A stretch of DNA of 61,184 bases from Spirochaetes bacterium ADurb.BinA120. GTDB lineage: Bacteria; Spirochaetota; UBA4802; UBA5368. Below are positions 44,991 through 53,930 of the stretch, piece by piece. A program made the translations under genes and the position numbers. The stretch spans positions 1 to 61,184 of the forward strand of contig MVZN01000013.1 of the NCBI GenBank assembly GCA_002069125.1. The letters are read 5' to 3'. The notes beneath the pieces were generated by a model. The model made no database searches and was not told the DNA's origin. It saw nothing but the letters and a program-made list of their open reading frames with translations. Position 1 is the first letter of the stretch. Each line of letters starts with the position of its first letter.

Positions 44991-46744
44991 TTTTCATCAT
45001 CCCCGTCGATAATTTCGCGGTATTCCTCGCGCGCCTTTCGAATATCGGGCCGCACGAAGAGCAAATAACGATACCATAGCGCCGCCTCCTCCATCCGCCC
45101 GTGGTCCCTGGCGCCGCGCGCAAGATACAGATATGTGGTCGAACTGTCGAGGTACTTCATGGATTCCTCAAGGAAGTCCGTCCCTTCGCGCCGTCCGCGG
45201 TTTAGGAGCAGCGCCCCCGTGGAGAAATAATTATACCCATTGTATGGATAGCATTCAACCCCTCTTTTGAAATGTTCGAGCGATTTTTCGAAATCCCGCG
45301 AAAAATAGGAGAGTCCCCTGCCGTAATGCCATACGGAGAGCGCATATCGCGCATCCACGATCATGAAGGCCGCAAGCAGGATCGCAATAAGCGGTGCCAC
45401 CGCGCGGAGCCGTACGGCGCCCGTATGTAGGCCGCGGGAGCGCGAGGCTATGAAGGCCAGAGAAAGCAGCAGTATCATCCTGCCGAAAGGCAGATGAAAG
45501 GGAAACGACCAGAGGCAGAAGGGGATGAATACGATCGGCACGAGCGAAAGCCCCCCCCGAAGGTCCTCCTCCCGCGGCCGCGCGAGAGAGCGCGCCCCGA
45601 AAGCGGCCCCCGCTCCGATCATTATAATGAAGACGGCCATGGCGATGTGCCCCAGCTCGACGCCCGTTTCGATGATATCGTTATGCGCATGATCGAGATC
45701 CACCGGAAGGCCTCCGGCTAAAATGGCCGCGTCCGCACGGAGAGCGCGCCCCTGGTAGTCCAGATAGCGGTATCCGAACATGCCCGGCCCCATGCCGAAC
45801 GCTCCGGCGTCGCCTAACATGGCAAGGCCGGCCCTGTATATAATTCGGCGCTCCGAAAGGGGGTTTTTACCGGAAAGATCGAAGCTTTGCATTACCCTGT
45901 TCGAGCGGGTGGATCCGGTATGCTCGTGATAGGCGAAGAAGGCCCCGGTGACGAGTGCCGTTACGACGATGGCCGCGGCGAAGCGCCGGCGCGCATCCCC
46001 TCTGCGGGCCGCCAGCATGAGGAACAGAACGAGCGCCATGGCGAACCATGATAGGCGCGAATAGGTCAGAAATACCGCAAGCGCCATGATGAGCGCGCCG
46101 GCGACAAGCGGTATGGGGCTTCTTTTTGACGACAAAAAGCAGAGGGCTGGAGGCGAGAAAAGCACGATATATTCGGCAAGAAAATTCGGGTTCCCCATGG
46201 ATGCCACCACGGGAAAGTGGTGCGTTTTGAATAGGAGCTTAAGCCCCCGCGGTACGTCGAACTCCAGGAAGTACTGCGCAAGCCCCCACAGCGAAAGGCC
46301 CAAGACCGCCAGGGCCGCGAAGAAGGACAGCCTCGCTATAAACTCTCCGCCGGACGGTTCCTCCATAATCATTCTGAAATAAACGTACAGCGCCATCGTG
46401 AACACGCCTGCGGAGAGCTCGATGAACGAGAGCTCCCGGTTGTCCGAGAGGGCGGAGGCGATGATGTAGAGCGCGTAGAAAGCGGCCGTGAGAATATCGA
46501 CCGCGGTAATGCGGAGGCGGGCCGAACCGCCCCTCCACGCAAGAACGAACAGGGCCGGCAGGCAGGCCGCGAATACGACACAATTCAGGAAAAAGCGTGT
46601 TCCGCTGAATGCGGGGATGGCGCTTATTCTCCATAAGGGAAGGACCAGGAACAGCATAAAGGCCACAATAACGCGGCCTTTTGCGTACATCGCCGCCCTT
46701 TGCGCGATTATGGTCGAAACCGAACCGGGGAACCTGCGTACCAT
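44987..46744 (-). CDS. O-antigen ligase/polymerase-like membrane protein with TPR tail
   Basis: Protein of 585 residues with about ten to twelve membrane helices and a large loop containing DHAHNDIIETGVELG, matching the Wzy_C/O-antigen ligase domain with its conserved Arg and His. The last 130 residues form tetratricopeptide-like repeats (GLSYFSRDFEKSLEHFKRGVECYP). It would join or polymerise surface glycans in the periplasm. An internal ATG at 46690 (MYAKGRV) has a better ribosome site (AAAGGG) and may be the true start. Confidence 0.82.
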   Translation of the reverse strand: MVRRFPGSVSTIIAQRAAMYAKGRVIVAFMLFLVLPLWRISAIPAFSGTRFFLNCVVFAACLPALFVLAWRGGSARLRITAVDILTAAFYALYIIASALSDNRELSFIELSAGVFTMALYVYFRMIMEEPSGGEFIARLSFFAALAVLGLSLWGLAQYFLEFDVPRGLKLLFKTHHFPVVASMGNPNFLAEYIVLFSPPALCFLSSKRSPIPLVAGALIMALAVFLTYSRLSWFAMALVLFLMLAARRGDARRRFAAAIVVTALVTGAFFAYHEHTGSTRSNRVMQSFDLSGKNPLSERRIIYRAGLAMLGDAGAFGMGPGMFGYRYLDYQGRALRADAAILAGGLPVDLDHAHNDIIETGVELGHIAMAVFIIMIGAGAAFGARSLARPREEDLRGGLSLVPIVFIPFCLWSFPFHLPFGRMILLLSLAFIASRSRGLHTGAVRLRAVAPLIAILLAAFMIVDARYALSVWHYGRGLSYFSRDFEKSLEHFKRGVECYPYNGYNYFSTGALLLNRGRREGTDFLEESMKYLDSSTTYLYLARGARDHGRMEEAALWYRYLLFVRPDIRKAREEYREIIDGDDEK

Positions 46745-46774
46745 AGCGATGCGGAGCCCTCCCCTTCGCCCGGT

Positions 46775-47107
46775 TTACTTCGAGTTCCTCTTGGCCATGA
46801 AAATATAATGCTTTAAGTACGGCTGGATGCTTTCGTGAAAACTTCCTACCTCGACATCGCCCGGGTTTTTAAGTATGGCGTCGAGGCTCGCCTTGGTAAT
46901 TTCATCGGCGCTGGTGTCGATAAGCGTCTTGAAGCGCTTGACCACTTCCTTGTCGACCGCGTCGATGACGAGCCTGTTCATCTCGGAGCAGAGCTTGAGA
47001 AGATTGTTCTTCCTGCGCGCCTTGCCCGACTTTGCCTTCGGTTTTGCCTTGTCCCTGTCCGCGGCCTGTGTCGACCTTGCGGTCGCGGATTTCTTTTTCT
47101 GAGCCAT
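46775..47107 (-). CDS. Small basic protein, unknown
   Basis: Protein of 110 residues beginning MAQKKKSATARSTQ, with a Lys/Arg-rich low-complexity tail to residue 38 (histone-H1-like) and then a helical domain of about 70 residues (LLKLCSEMNRLVIDAVDKEVV). Nucleic-acid binding is plausible from composition only. Start at 47107 is preceded by a GGGGG stretch. No family recognised. Confidence 0.6.
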   Translation of the reverse strand: MAQKKKSATARSTQAADRDKAKPKAKSGKARRKNNLLKLCSEMNRLVIDAVDKEVVKRFKTLIDTSADEITKASLDAILKNPGDVEVGSFHESIQPYLKHYIFMAKRNSK

Positions 47108-47570
47108 TCGCAGGCATCCCCCAAAAATCGAATATTCGGCCGATACTAAAATCGGCGCCGGTTGTTGTAAACACAAATTTTATGTCGCAATAGCGGGCTT
47201 GTTGTCCGCTTTTGCGCCCATAAGAATCCGGTTGTCGCTTTAAAAAATGACGCGCCCAGCGGGATGCGCCTCTTTCGCCCTGTCCGCCGTCGCTTTACCG
47301 CACGGAAAGGCCCTGTATACAAACCATGATAGCATATTTGCGGGAATAGTCAACACCGGATTGTAAATTTTATGCCGTGGATAACGCCGTTTTCATCATG
47401 AGAACCGTCCTCGCCGTGGAATGACGGCCTGTCTTCGCTTCAATGGCCTTAAACGCCCCCCCGGGACTTTACGGGCGAGGGCGCTCCACGATCGTATTTT
47501 TCTCATTAAAATTCTTGAAAGCTCCGAAATTACAAGAAGGAGTATTCAAGATTCAGTCGGGGGATTGGTC
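47108..47570. other. 460-base intergenic region
   Basis: Between divergent small genes. It contains a hairpin GCGGGC/GTCCGC followed by TTTT (about 47193-47214) that looks like a plus-strand terminator although no plus-strand gene precedes it, and AT-rich DNA near 47320-47380 where promoters could lie. No gene seen. Confidence 0.35.
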
Positions 47571-47702
47571 ATGAAATGCTGTAAATGCGGCGCCGATATC
47601 AACCAGCTCAATCATTATTACGTCCCGTGCGGCAACGGTTCCGAGGGAAAACGCTACTGCATACGCTGCGCTCGCGAGGAACGGATAATCACCCTTGTCT
47701 GA
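47571..47702 (+). CDS. Small zinc-ribbon protein
   Basis: Protein of 43 residues with two CX2C pairs (CCKCGADI and CIRCAREE), a complete zinc ribbon. A GGGGGATTGG stretch sits before the ATG. Such mini-ribbons are often DNA- or protein-binding accessories; no family can be named. The open frame extends upstream, but without protein character. Confidence 0.6.
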   Translation: MKCCKCGADINQLNHYYVPCGNGSEGKRYCIRCAREERIITLV

Positions 47703-47715
47703 GGCCCCCCCGGGC

Positions 47716-48675
47716 TCAGCCGAACGCGTCCGCGAGGAGTTTGGCGGTTTCGCCCGCGCCGGCGGGCAGGGGGCTTCCCGACAGCGCCGAGTACGGCAGG
47801 ATTTCCCGCGCCGCCTCGGGCGGCGGAGCCCCGTTCTCCTTCAGCCGGGCGCACAGTGACGCAAGAGAACGCGCGGTTTCTTCCGCCCTCTCCTCATTGA
47901 AAATATATTCCCCATCCGCGTCGTATACCGGGCTTACCGCCTGGAGCACCATCGACCGCCCATCGCATTCCGCATAGGCCTGGACGCAATTGCCCGGGCC
48001 GTCGGCGTCGAGCACCTCGACGATGCCTATGGAAGATTCCGGCAGGCCGCAGAGCCCGGAAAGCGTTCCTCGCTGCATGAGCGCGATGTCGGTCGGGAGC
48101 CGGGCAATGTATACGCGCGCGCCCCTCATGATGACATCCCGAAAGACGAGGCCGGGCATCGTTCCGCCGGCCTCCCCCGGATAGGCCCGCGCCTCGATGA
48201 GCCCTCCGCCCGAGCCGTAAAACCCGAAGCGCCTGAGCGAGAGGTGCAGATAAAACCCCATGCGCTCGAGAATGTCGAATAGCGTTAGGTTTACGAAGTC
48301 GGTGGTGTACGAAAGGTCCGAATGAGTCACTCCGCGCACCGAAAGCGCTGTGCGGTAATCCAGCCTGGTGAGGGGCGGAAGCATCAGGAGTACAAGCTCC
48401 AGGGCCGAGGAGAAGGGCCCGGTTTGCAGCGTGTAAGTCCCGTGCCGGAGCGTACCCGGCCGGAATAACAGGTCCTCGCCATCCGCCAGAAAAGAGCCGG
48501 CGGAAAGCGAGGCAAGCGCGTTTTCCCAGTCCGAAAGGCAGGCCGCGAACGCCGGGTCTTGCCGCGCCAACCCGAAGCCTCCTGAAAGCCTGAAGGATTT
48601 TCCGGTAGCGAGTGAAAGCGATATGGCCTGACGCGCGGCGACCCTGTCCAGGCCCGGCAGCCTGAGCTCTATCAT
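47716..48675 (-). CDS. Degenerate RNA 3'-phosphate cyclase (RtcA)-like protein
   Basis: Protein of 319 residues recognisable as RtcA-like by LLFRPGTLRHGTYTLQTG, SVRGVTHSDLSYTTDFV, GFYGSGGGLIEARAYPG and DADGPGNCVQAYAE. Active RtcA makes 2',3'-cyclic phosphate ends via a covalent His-AMP. Here the N-terminal glycine-rich EGGGQ loop is replaced (LDRVAARQ), and the C-terminal segment that carries the catalytic His in E. coli RtcA is missing; the protein ends soon after the point where the family motif GEYLADQL would be. It resembles eukaryotic Rcl1, an inactive relative. The ATG overlaps the serS stop (ATGA), so translation is coupled. Confidence 0.75.
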   Translation of the reverse strand: MIELRLPGLDRVAARQAISLSLATGKSFRLSGGFGLARQDPAFAACLSDWENALASLSAGSFLADGEDLLFRPGTLRHGTYTLQTGPFSSALELVLLMLPPLTRLDYRTALSVRGVTHSDLSYTTDFVNLTLFDILERMGFYLHLSLRRFGFYGSGGGLIEARAYPGEAGGTMPGLVFRDVIMRGARVYIARLPTDIALMQRGTLSGLCGLPESSIGIVEVLDADGPGNCVQAYAECDGRSMVLQAVSPVYDADGEYIFNEERAEETARSLASLCARLKENGAPPPEAAREILPYSALSGSPLPAGAGETAKLLADAFG

Positions 48676-49931
48676 TTGATATAAGGCTTCAGGACCTCCG
48701 GAACCTCTATGCGTCCGTCGGAGGTCTGGTAGTTCTCCATTACGGCCGCGAGCGTTCTTCCCGCGGCAAGGCCGGAGCCGTTCAGCGTGTGGAGAAAGGC
48801 CGGTTTTTCGCCCTTCGCCCGGCGGTAGCGGATGCGGGCGCGCCGCGCCTGGTAGTCCAGGAAGTTGGAGCACGACGAGATCTCCACGTAACGGTCGAGG
48901 CCGGGCATCCATACCTCGAGGTCGTAGGTCTTGGTGGAGGCGGCCGATGTATCGGCGGAGCAAAGCAGCATTACGCGATAATGGAGTTTGAGCCTTTTCA
49001 ACACCTCCTCGGCGTTGGCGGTCAGCTTTTCCAGTTCGTCGAATGATGTTTCCGGTTCCACGAACTTGACCAGCTCCACCTTCTGGAACTGGTGCACGCG
49101 GATGAGGCCGCGCGTGTCCCTGCCGGCGCTCCCGGCTTCGCGGCGGAAGCAGGCCGACTGCATGGTGACGTACACCGGGAGCCGCTCCCTATCGAGGATC
49201 TCGTCGCGATAGAGGTTTGTAAGCGGGACCTCCGCCGTCGGGATAAGCGAGAGGCCGTCGCGCTCTATGCGATAGTATTCGTCTCTGAATTTGGGATACT
49301 GCCCGGTGCCGATCATGCTGTCGTCGTTGACGACAAAAGGCGCGAAAGTTTCGCTGTAGCCGTGCTCCGTGGTGTGCAGGTCGAGCATGAAGTTGATGAT
49401 GGCGCGCTCCAGCTTGGCCGCAAGGTCGCGGTAAACGTAGAAGCGCGCGCCGGAGAGCTTCACCCCGCGCTCGAAATCGAGGATGCCCAGTTCCGTCCCG
49501 AGGTCGTAATGAGGTTTCGGCTTGAAATCGAACACGGGCTTTTCGCCCCATGTGCGAATCTCCAGGTTGTCGCTCTCGTCGCGCCCCTCGGGGACGGTAT
49601 CCGACAGCATGTTCGGAAGCGAAAGCATGAGCTCGTTGAAGTCCGCGTCGAGCCGCTCCACCTCGGCCTCGAGCTCCTTGATGCCGTCGTTCACCCCGCT
49701 CATCTCGGCCATAAGCGCCGAGGCGTCGCCCCCGCCGGATTTGAGCTTTCCTATCTCCTTCGAAACCCGATTGCGTTTTTCACGCAGATCGTCCGTTTTC
49801 GCTATTACGGCGCGGCGCTCTTCGTCAATGCGCCTCAGCCCGTCCAGATCGACCGCCGATTCCATGTTTCGTTTTTTAAGCATCGCGCGAACGCCTTCCA
49901 GGTCATCGCGCACCAGTCTGGGATCTATCAT
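48672..49931 (-). CDS. serS: Seryl-tRNA synthetase
   Basis: Class II synthetase of 419 residues that charges tRNA-Ser. N-terminal coiled-coil arm about 30-100 (tRNA-Ser long-arm binding), motif 2 as FRREAGSAGRDTRGLIRVHQF, and motif 3 as LNGSGLAAGRTLAAVMENYQ. GGAG precedes the ATG. A promoter lies just upstream. Followed without gap by the RtcA-like gene. Confidence 0.95.
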   Translation of the reverse strand: MIDPRLVRDDLEGVRAMLKKRNMESAVDLDGLRRIDEERRAVIAKTDDLREKRNRVSKEIGKLKSGGGDASALMAEMSGVNDGIKELEAEVERLDADFNELMLSLPNMLSDTVPEGRDESDNLEIRTWGEKPVFDFKPKPHYDLGTELGILDFERGVKLSGARFYVYRDLAAKLERAIINFMLDLHTTEHGYSETFAPFVVNDDSMIGTGQYPKFRDEYYRIERDGLSLIPTAEVPLTNLYRDEILDRERLPVYVTMQSACFRREAGSAGRDTRGLIRVHQFQKVELVKFVEPETSFDELEKLTANAEEVLKRLKLHYRVMLLCSADTSAASTKTYDLEVWMPGLDRYVEISSCSNFLDYQARRARIRYRRAKGEKPAFLHTLNGSGLAAGRTLAAVMENYQTSDGRIEVPEVLKPYIK

Positions 49932-49971
49932 CAGGGGTGCTCCATTTTAAAGAAGGATATTCAGGATGGGT

Positions 49972-49999
49972 AGGATAAACACATCTCCCGGATTGTCAA
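49972..49999 (-). promoter_or_regulatory. Sigma-70 promoter of serS
   Basis: On the minus strand TTGACA (plus coordinates 49994-49999) and TATCCT (49972-49977) are spaced by 16; transcription would begin about 35 bases before the serS ATG. Confidence 0.55.
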
Positions 50000-50634
50000 G
50001 GAAGATGCGAATTAAAAACCCCAAGTCCCATGTGAACACTCGTCCATTAAGCAGCGGCACAGGAGGCGCCGCGGGCGAAGACAATAAACAGTTCAAAGTT
50101 CAAAGAAATGCCATCGGCATTAGCAAAACCCCCTCCGGGGGTGGCGCAACGCGCCGGGGGCGCTAGTTTCCGCAGCCCTGGAGTAGGCTAAAGGGAAAAC
50201 CTACAGACAAGCCAAGCGGGCGCTGAGTAGGGCGCAGCCCGTATCGAAGCGCGGCGCCCCAGCGATGCTTTTTTCTTTGCTTACTACCTCTCGCTCCATG
50301 AACTAAAGCAACGAAGGCCGTTATATCTTTCACCGACTGAAGCGAAGGGCTCTCAAAAAGTAACTTTTAAACAGCCTCAAAAAAACTGATTTTTAGAATT
50401 TGCTTAAAGTTATTGTTAAGCGAAACATTATGCGCTTAACTCTTACATAATGAGATCGGCCCTGCGAAAAAGATCTGAAAGGGCTTTTATCGATAAACCG
50501 ATAAGACAGGATTCTCAAACCGGGCGGCGATAAATTAAGGTAGCCTTTAATAATTAATTCTTCCGCCTCCCTAAGGCGGGCGTGAAAACCTGATTTTTAT
50601 GACTGCCCTAAATTCTTAAACGAGGACGGCTGAC
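50000..50634. other. AT-rich regulatory island with inverted repeats
   Basis: Gene-free DNA between divergent serS and the flavoprotein gene. The first half (50060-50280) is GC-rich and full of hairpins (CCCCC/GGGGG at about 50131-50143, GTAGG/CCTAC near 50182-50203). The second half (50330-50600) is distinctly AT-rich. It holds GCTTAA, TTAAGC and GCTTAA in alternating orientation between about 50402 and 50437, an overlapping CATTATG/CATAATG inverted repeat, and TTATCGATAA near 50488. These look like operators, but no regulator is adjacent. Confidence 0.45.
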
Positions 50635-51603
50635 ATGGAAAACGCGAACGGAAAACCGATACACGACGAACCGTATGACATCGTTATAATCGGAGGGGGA
50701 CCGGGCGGCCTTTCGGCCGCGCTCTATGCGGCGCGCGGGAGGATGAAGACCCTGGTGCTCGACAAGAACCCGGCCGCAGGGGCGCTTGGCTCCGCCGACC
50801 GCATCGCCAATTACCCGGGCATCCCGGAGGCCATAAGCGGCGCCGAACTCCTGGATCGAATTCGCGCGCAGGCCGAATCCTTCGGCGCGGAGCTTCGGCA
50901 GGAGCAGGTGTACGGCGTGGACTTTACGGCGAGGCCCTTTCAGGTGTTCACATCGGGCGCGACCGTCATGTCGAAAACCGTAATTCTCGCCACGGGCTCC
51001 ATGGGGCGATCGGTGACGCTTCCGGGCGAGACCGAGTTTACGGGCCGCGGCGTGAGCTACTGCGCCACCTGCGACGCGGCCTTTTATCAGGACAGGGACG
51101 TGGCCATAGCCGGGGCCACGGCGGAGATAATGGACGAGCTCGGGGCGCTTGCGCGCTTCGCGCGCCGTATTTATCTCATCACCCGCGAGAAGGAGATTCC
51201 GCCCGAGCACGCGGACTTCATCTCCACGAACCCGGCCATCGTCGTAAAGACCGGGGGGCGGATTACGGCCATCAGGGGCGGGGAGCACGTCGACGAGATC
51301 ACCGTGGCCGCAGGCGGCGCGGACGAGGACCTGCGCGTCGATGGAGTGTTCCTGTACCTGCACGGCAACAAACCCATCGTGGACTACCTGTACGGGGCGA
51401 TAGAAACCACGGAGGAGGGATGTATAGCCGTGAACAGGGAGACGATGGCCACCTCGGTAGAAGGGGTCTATGCCATAGGCGACGTCACCTGCAAAAAGGT
51501 GCGGCAGGTCGTGCTTGCGGCCGCCGAGGGATGTGTCGCGGCGCTCTCCGCCGAGCAGCATGTAAGCAAACGCGACCGGGCCGTTTCGCAGTGGTCGCAC
51601 TGA
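50635..51603 (+). CDS. Thioredoxin reductase-like flavoprotein without NADPH motifs
   Basis: Protein of 322 residues with the low-molecular-weight thioredoxin reductase fold: FAD-binding IIGGGPGGLSAALYAARG, redox-active disulfide CATC (about 144-147), and the closing GVYAIGDVTCKKVRQVVLAAAEG. In the nucleotide domain the usual GxGxxA motif is changed (VAIAGATAEIMDEL) and the HRRxxxR phosphate-binding motif of NADPH enzymes is absent (ITREKEIP). That pattern matches flavin-dependent ferredoxin-thioredoxin reductases. No thioredoxin gene is adjacent. It starts at ATG 50635 after an AT-rich leader. Confidence 0.85.
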   Translation: MENANGKPIHDEPYDIVIIGGGPGGLSAALYAARGRMKTLVLDKNPAAGALGSADRIANYPGIPEAISGAELLDRIRAQAESFGAELRQEQVYGVDFTARPFQVFTSGATVMSKTVILATGSMGRSVTLPGETEFTGRGVSYCATCDAAFYQDRDVAIAGATAEIMDELGALARFARRIYLITREKEIPPEHADFISTNPAIVVKTGGRITAIRGGEHVDEITVAAGGADEDLRVDGVFLYLHGNKPIVDYLYGAIETTEEGCIAVNRETMATSVEGVYAIGDVTCKKVRQVVLAAAEGCVAALSAEQHVSKRDRAVSQWSH

Positions 51604-51617
51604 GCGGTCCGTCGGCC

Positions 51618-53051
51618 CTATTCGCGCGCGGCATCCATCGAGTATAAGGCGTCCGCGCCGCGGCGCACCAGGTCGTAGATGCCGTCGAAGCCGCCGTTGG
51701 ACATTATGATAACCACGTTGTCCTCGCTGCGGTCGAGGCCGTCGAAGAGGGCCTGTACGATCATGCGCGTGTCGCCGAAAAGGCGCGCGCTCCCGCCCCG
51801 CAAGTTTATCCCGCCGACCACGAGATCCATATCTATCCGGTCCTTCTCCGGTATGGCGTCGATTTTGTACGGCGTCTTGATGAGCACCCTGTCGGCGCCG
51901 GCAAAGGCGCCCGGCAGCTCCTCCTGAAACACCCTGCGCCTGCTGGTGGCGCTGCGCGGTTCGTAGACCGCCCACAGGCGCGAGGAGGGAAAACGCTCGC
52001 GCACCGCGGCGATCATCCCCGCTATCGCGGTTGGGTGATGGGCGAAGTCCTCGTAAACCCTGAATCCCTTTCGGGAATAGATGAGTTCTTGCCTGCGCCG
52101 AACTCCCATGAAGCTCTCCACCCCGCGCCCAAGGGCCTCGGGCGATACGCCAAGCCGAAGCGCCATGGCCGCGGCCGCCGCTATGTTGGCGCGGTTGAAC
52201 CCTCCGAAAATCCGCGTACGAAGCCTAACGCCCTCCCCTCCGGGCACATTGAGCAGGAGGTTCGACCATTCGCCGTCGACCCCCATTTCCTCGCAGTAAA
52301 AATCGGCCCCCGGGCCGCCGAAGCTGTTACGAGGCGCGAGGGAATGCCGAACGGCCTCCTCCAGCGCCGGGTATCCGCTCGAATAAATCACGTTGCCGTT
52401 GGAAGGTACCACGTTGACGAGCCTGCGAAACCACAGCGCTATCTCGTTCAGATCGCGGTAGATGTCCGCATGGTCGAACTCGAGCGAGGTGAGCACCAGA
52501 CGGTGAGGCCTGTAAACGGCGAACTTGGGTATCTTTTCGAAAAAAGCCGAATCGTATTCGTCCCCCTCTATTACGAAATGCCCGCCTTCGCCCAGACGGA
52601 AGTTGGAGCCGTAATTACAGGGCACGCCCCCGACAAAAAAAGAAGGCTCCAGCCCCGCCTCCACCAGTATATGTGCGAGAAGCGCCGTGGTGGTGGTCTT
52701 GCCGTGCGTTCCGGCAACGGCGATGACCTCCTTCCCCCGGAGGAAAAAATCCCTTAGCGCCTCGGCCATGGAGCAGTACGGCATACGACGCTCCAGCACG
52801 TGCTCCACTTCGGCGTTGCCCCGGCTAACGGCATTGCCTATGACAACGAGGTCGGCCCCGGCCGTGTTTTCCGGGCGGTATCCTTGCCGGACCTCTATTT
52901 CCCATTCGGCGAGCATGTCGCTCATCGGCGGATACACGGAGTCGTCCGAGCCGCTCACCCTGTAGCCCCTCTCCTTAAGCATGCCGGCGAGGCTTCCCAT
53001 CGCCACTCCGCACACTCCTGTGAGGTGAATGCTTTTTATCGAACCGTTCAT
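51618..53051 (-). CDS. mpl: Murein tripeptide ligase Mpl
   Basis: Mur-family ligase of 477 residues that attaches recycled murein tripeptide to UDP-N-acetylmuramic acid. N-terminal nucleotide domain HLTGVCGVAMGSLAGML, ATP loop AVAGTHGKTTTTALLAH, and EGDEYDSAFFEKIPKF, all typical of Mpl rather than MurC. It indicates peptidoglycan recycling and a tripeptide with diaminopimelate or a variant. Start at 53051 is the family-like start. It converges with the flavoprotein gene, 14 bases apart. Confidence 0.9.
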   Translation of the reverse strand: MNGSIKSIHLTGVCGVAMGSLAGMLKERGYRVSGSDDSVYPPMSDMLAEWEIEVRQGYRPENTAGADLVVIGNAVSRGNAEVEHVLERRMPYCSMAEALRDFFLRGKEVIAVAGTHGKTTTTALLAHILVEAGLEPSFFVGGVPCNYGSNFRLGEGGHFVIEGDEYDSAFFEKIPKFAVYRPHRLVLTSLEFDHADIYRDLNEIALWFRRLVNVVPSNGNVIYSSGYPALEEAVRHSLAPRNSFGGPGADFYCEEMGVDGEWSNLLLNVPGGEGVRLRTRIFGGFNRANIAAAAAMALRLGVSPEALGRGVESFMGVRRRQELIYSRKGFRVYEDFAHHPTAIAGMIAAVRERFPSSRLWAVYEPRSATSRRRVFQEELPGAFAGADRVLIKTPYKIDAIPEKDRIDMDLVVGGINLRGGSARLFGDTRMIVQALFDGLDRSEDNVVIIMSNGGFDGIYDLVRRGADALYSMDAARE

Positions 53052-53096
53052 TGATATACCGTCCAGCCCGTCAGCCCTTGCCTCCAGACGCGGCAA

Positions 53097-53117
53097 GGCG
53101 CGGCATTGCGCCGCGCC
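53097..53117. other. Intergenic GC hairpin
   Basis: GGCGCGGC and GCCGCGCC form an eight-base-pair stem with five-base loop just upstream of mpl. There is no T run; function unclear. Confidence 0.35.
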
Positions 53118-53209
53118 TCACTCAAGGCTAAACGGGATGTTTCGTCAATGACAATACCGCCGTCAATGCCTAATTCCCCTCAGGCTTGACAGGGCAACCC
53201 GGACCGCCT

Positions 53210-53545
53210 CTATTTACGGCAATTCCCTTCCCCAACCACCGAGAGGCTTAAAAGCTCCCTCGCGCCGCCCGCGGAACGATAGACCGCCCTCACCGTCTGA
53301 CAAAGCTCGATTGCGCTTCGGTCGGCCTCCGCGCCGGATATATCGAATATCCTCGTGGCGTCGGTATACGCGAGCCGAAGTTCCTTCGACCCCCTCTTCA
53401 ACTCGACATGGTTTTCGCCGAGATAGATCACCCTTCCCGTAAATTCGGCGTCAGTTCCCTTTCCGCCCCCCGCATACGACACGCCGGCGAACGCCGCAAG
53501 CATGAGCAGGGCAAGCGCAACCGGAAAAATACGATTTCGTTTCAA
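53210..53545 (-). CDS. Small exported protein, unknown
   Basis: Protein of 111 residues with a signal peptide (RIFPVALALLMLAAFAGVSYA) and a small beta-rich domain (FTGRVIYLGENHVELKRG). A TTG at 53545 is chosen because GGGGAGG lies eight bases upstream; the GTG three codons earlier sits on top of that site. Not recognised. Confidence 0.6.
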   Translation of the reverse strand: MKRNRIFPVALALLMLAAFAGVSYAGGGKGTDAEFTGRVIYLGENHVELKRGSKELRLAYTDATRIFDISGAEADRSAIELCQTVRAVYRSAGGARELLSLSVVGEGNCRK

Positions 53546-53930
53546 CCGCGTCACCTCCCCTCGTTCGTGTGGTCCAGCCGGCAGGGCTCCCGCCGCCGTG
53601 GGATAGGGAATCCCCCGCATGTGGACCGAATCGAGCCTTCGGCCTGAAGCACTATCGACCTTGTCTGACCGAACACCTGTATACTATCAAAACGATTAAA
53701 AAATTACAACACCTTTCCAGTTTTTTTGCGGAGAGACCCCGATGGACCGGCTTTTTGTCGCCATTACGATAAATCCATGAATATTTTGAATAAACAGCCG
53801 TAATTCCGCCATTACGCGGGGGATTTAATAATGGTTTGACAGCAGGCCCTTCATCGGTCAATTTTATTCCGTCGGATGATGGTGATATTGGGACCGCCGA
53901 CGACGGCGACATTTGCATCCCGGAGAAATT
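53546..53930. other. 385-base intergenic region
   Basis: Between two divergent small exported-protein genes. A plus-strand TTGACA at 53836-53841 is present but lacks a good -10 box at proper spacing (CAATTT at 17). The middle is AT-rich. No gene seen. Confidence 0.35.

Noticed and set aside
47193-47214. Plus-strand terminator-like hairpin with TTTT
   Set aside because: No plus-strand gene precedes it, so it is not listed as a terminator.
50060-50280. Known structured RNA such as 6S, RNase P or tmRNA in the serS upstream region
   Set aside because: None of the diagnostic conserved segments of these RNAs could be found by eye.
50608-51975. Minus-strand frame of 455 residues opposite the flavoprotein gene
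   Set aside because: The plus strand clearly encodes FAD and CATC motifs; the minus frame is Arg-rich and runs into mpl.
53187-53215. Plus-strand TTGACA with TTTACG near 53187-53215
   Set aside because: No plus-strand gene follows for 700 bases; probably chance.
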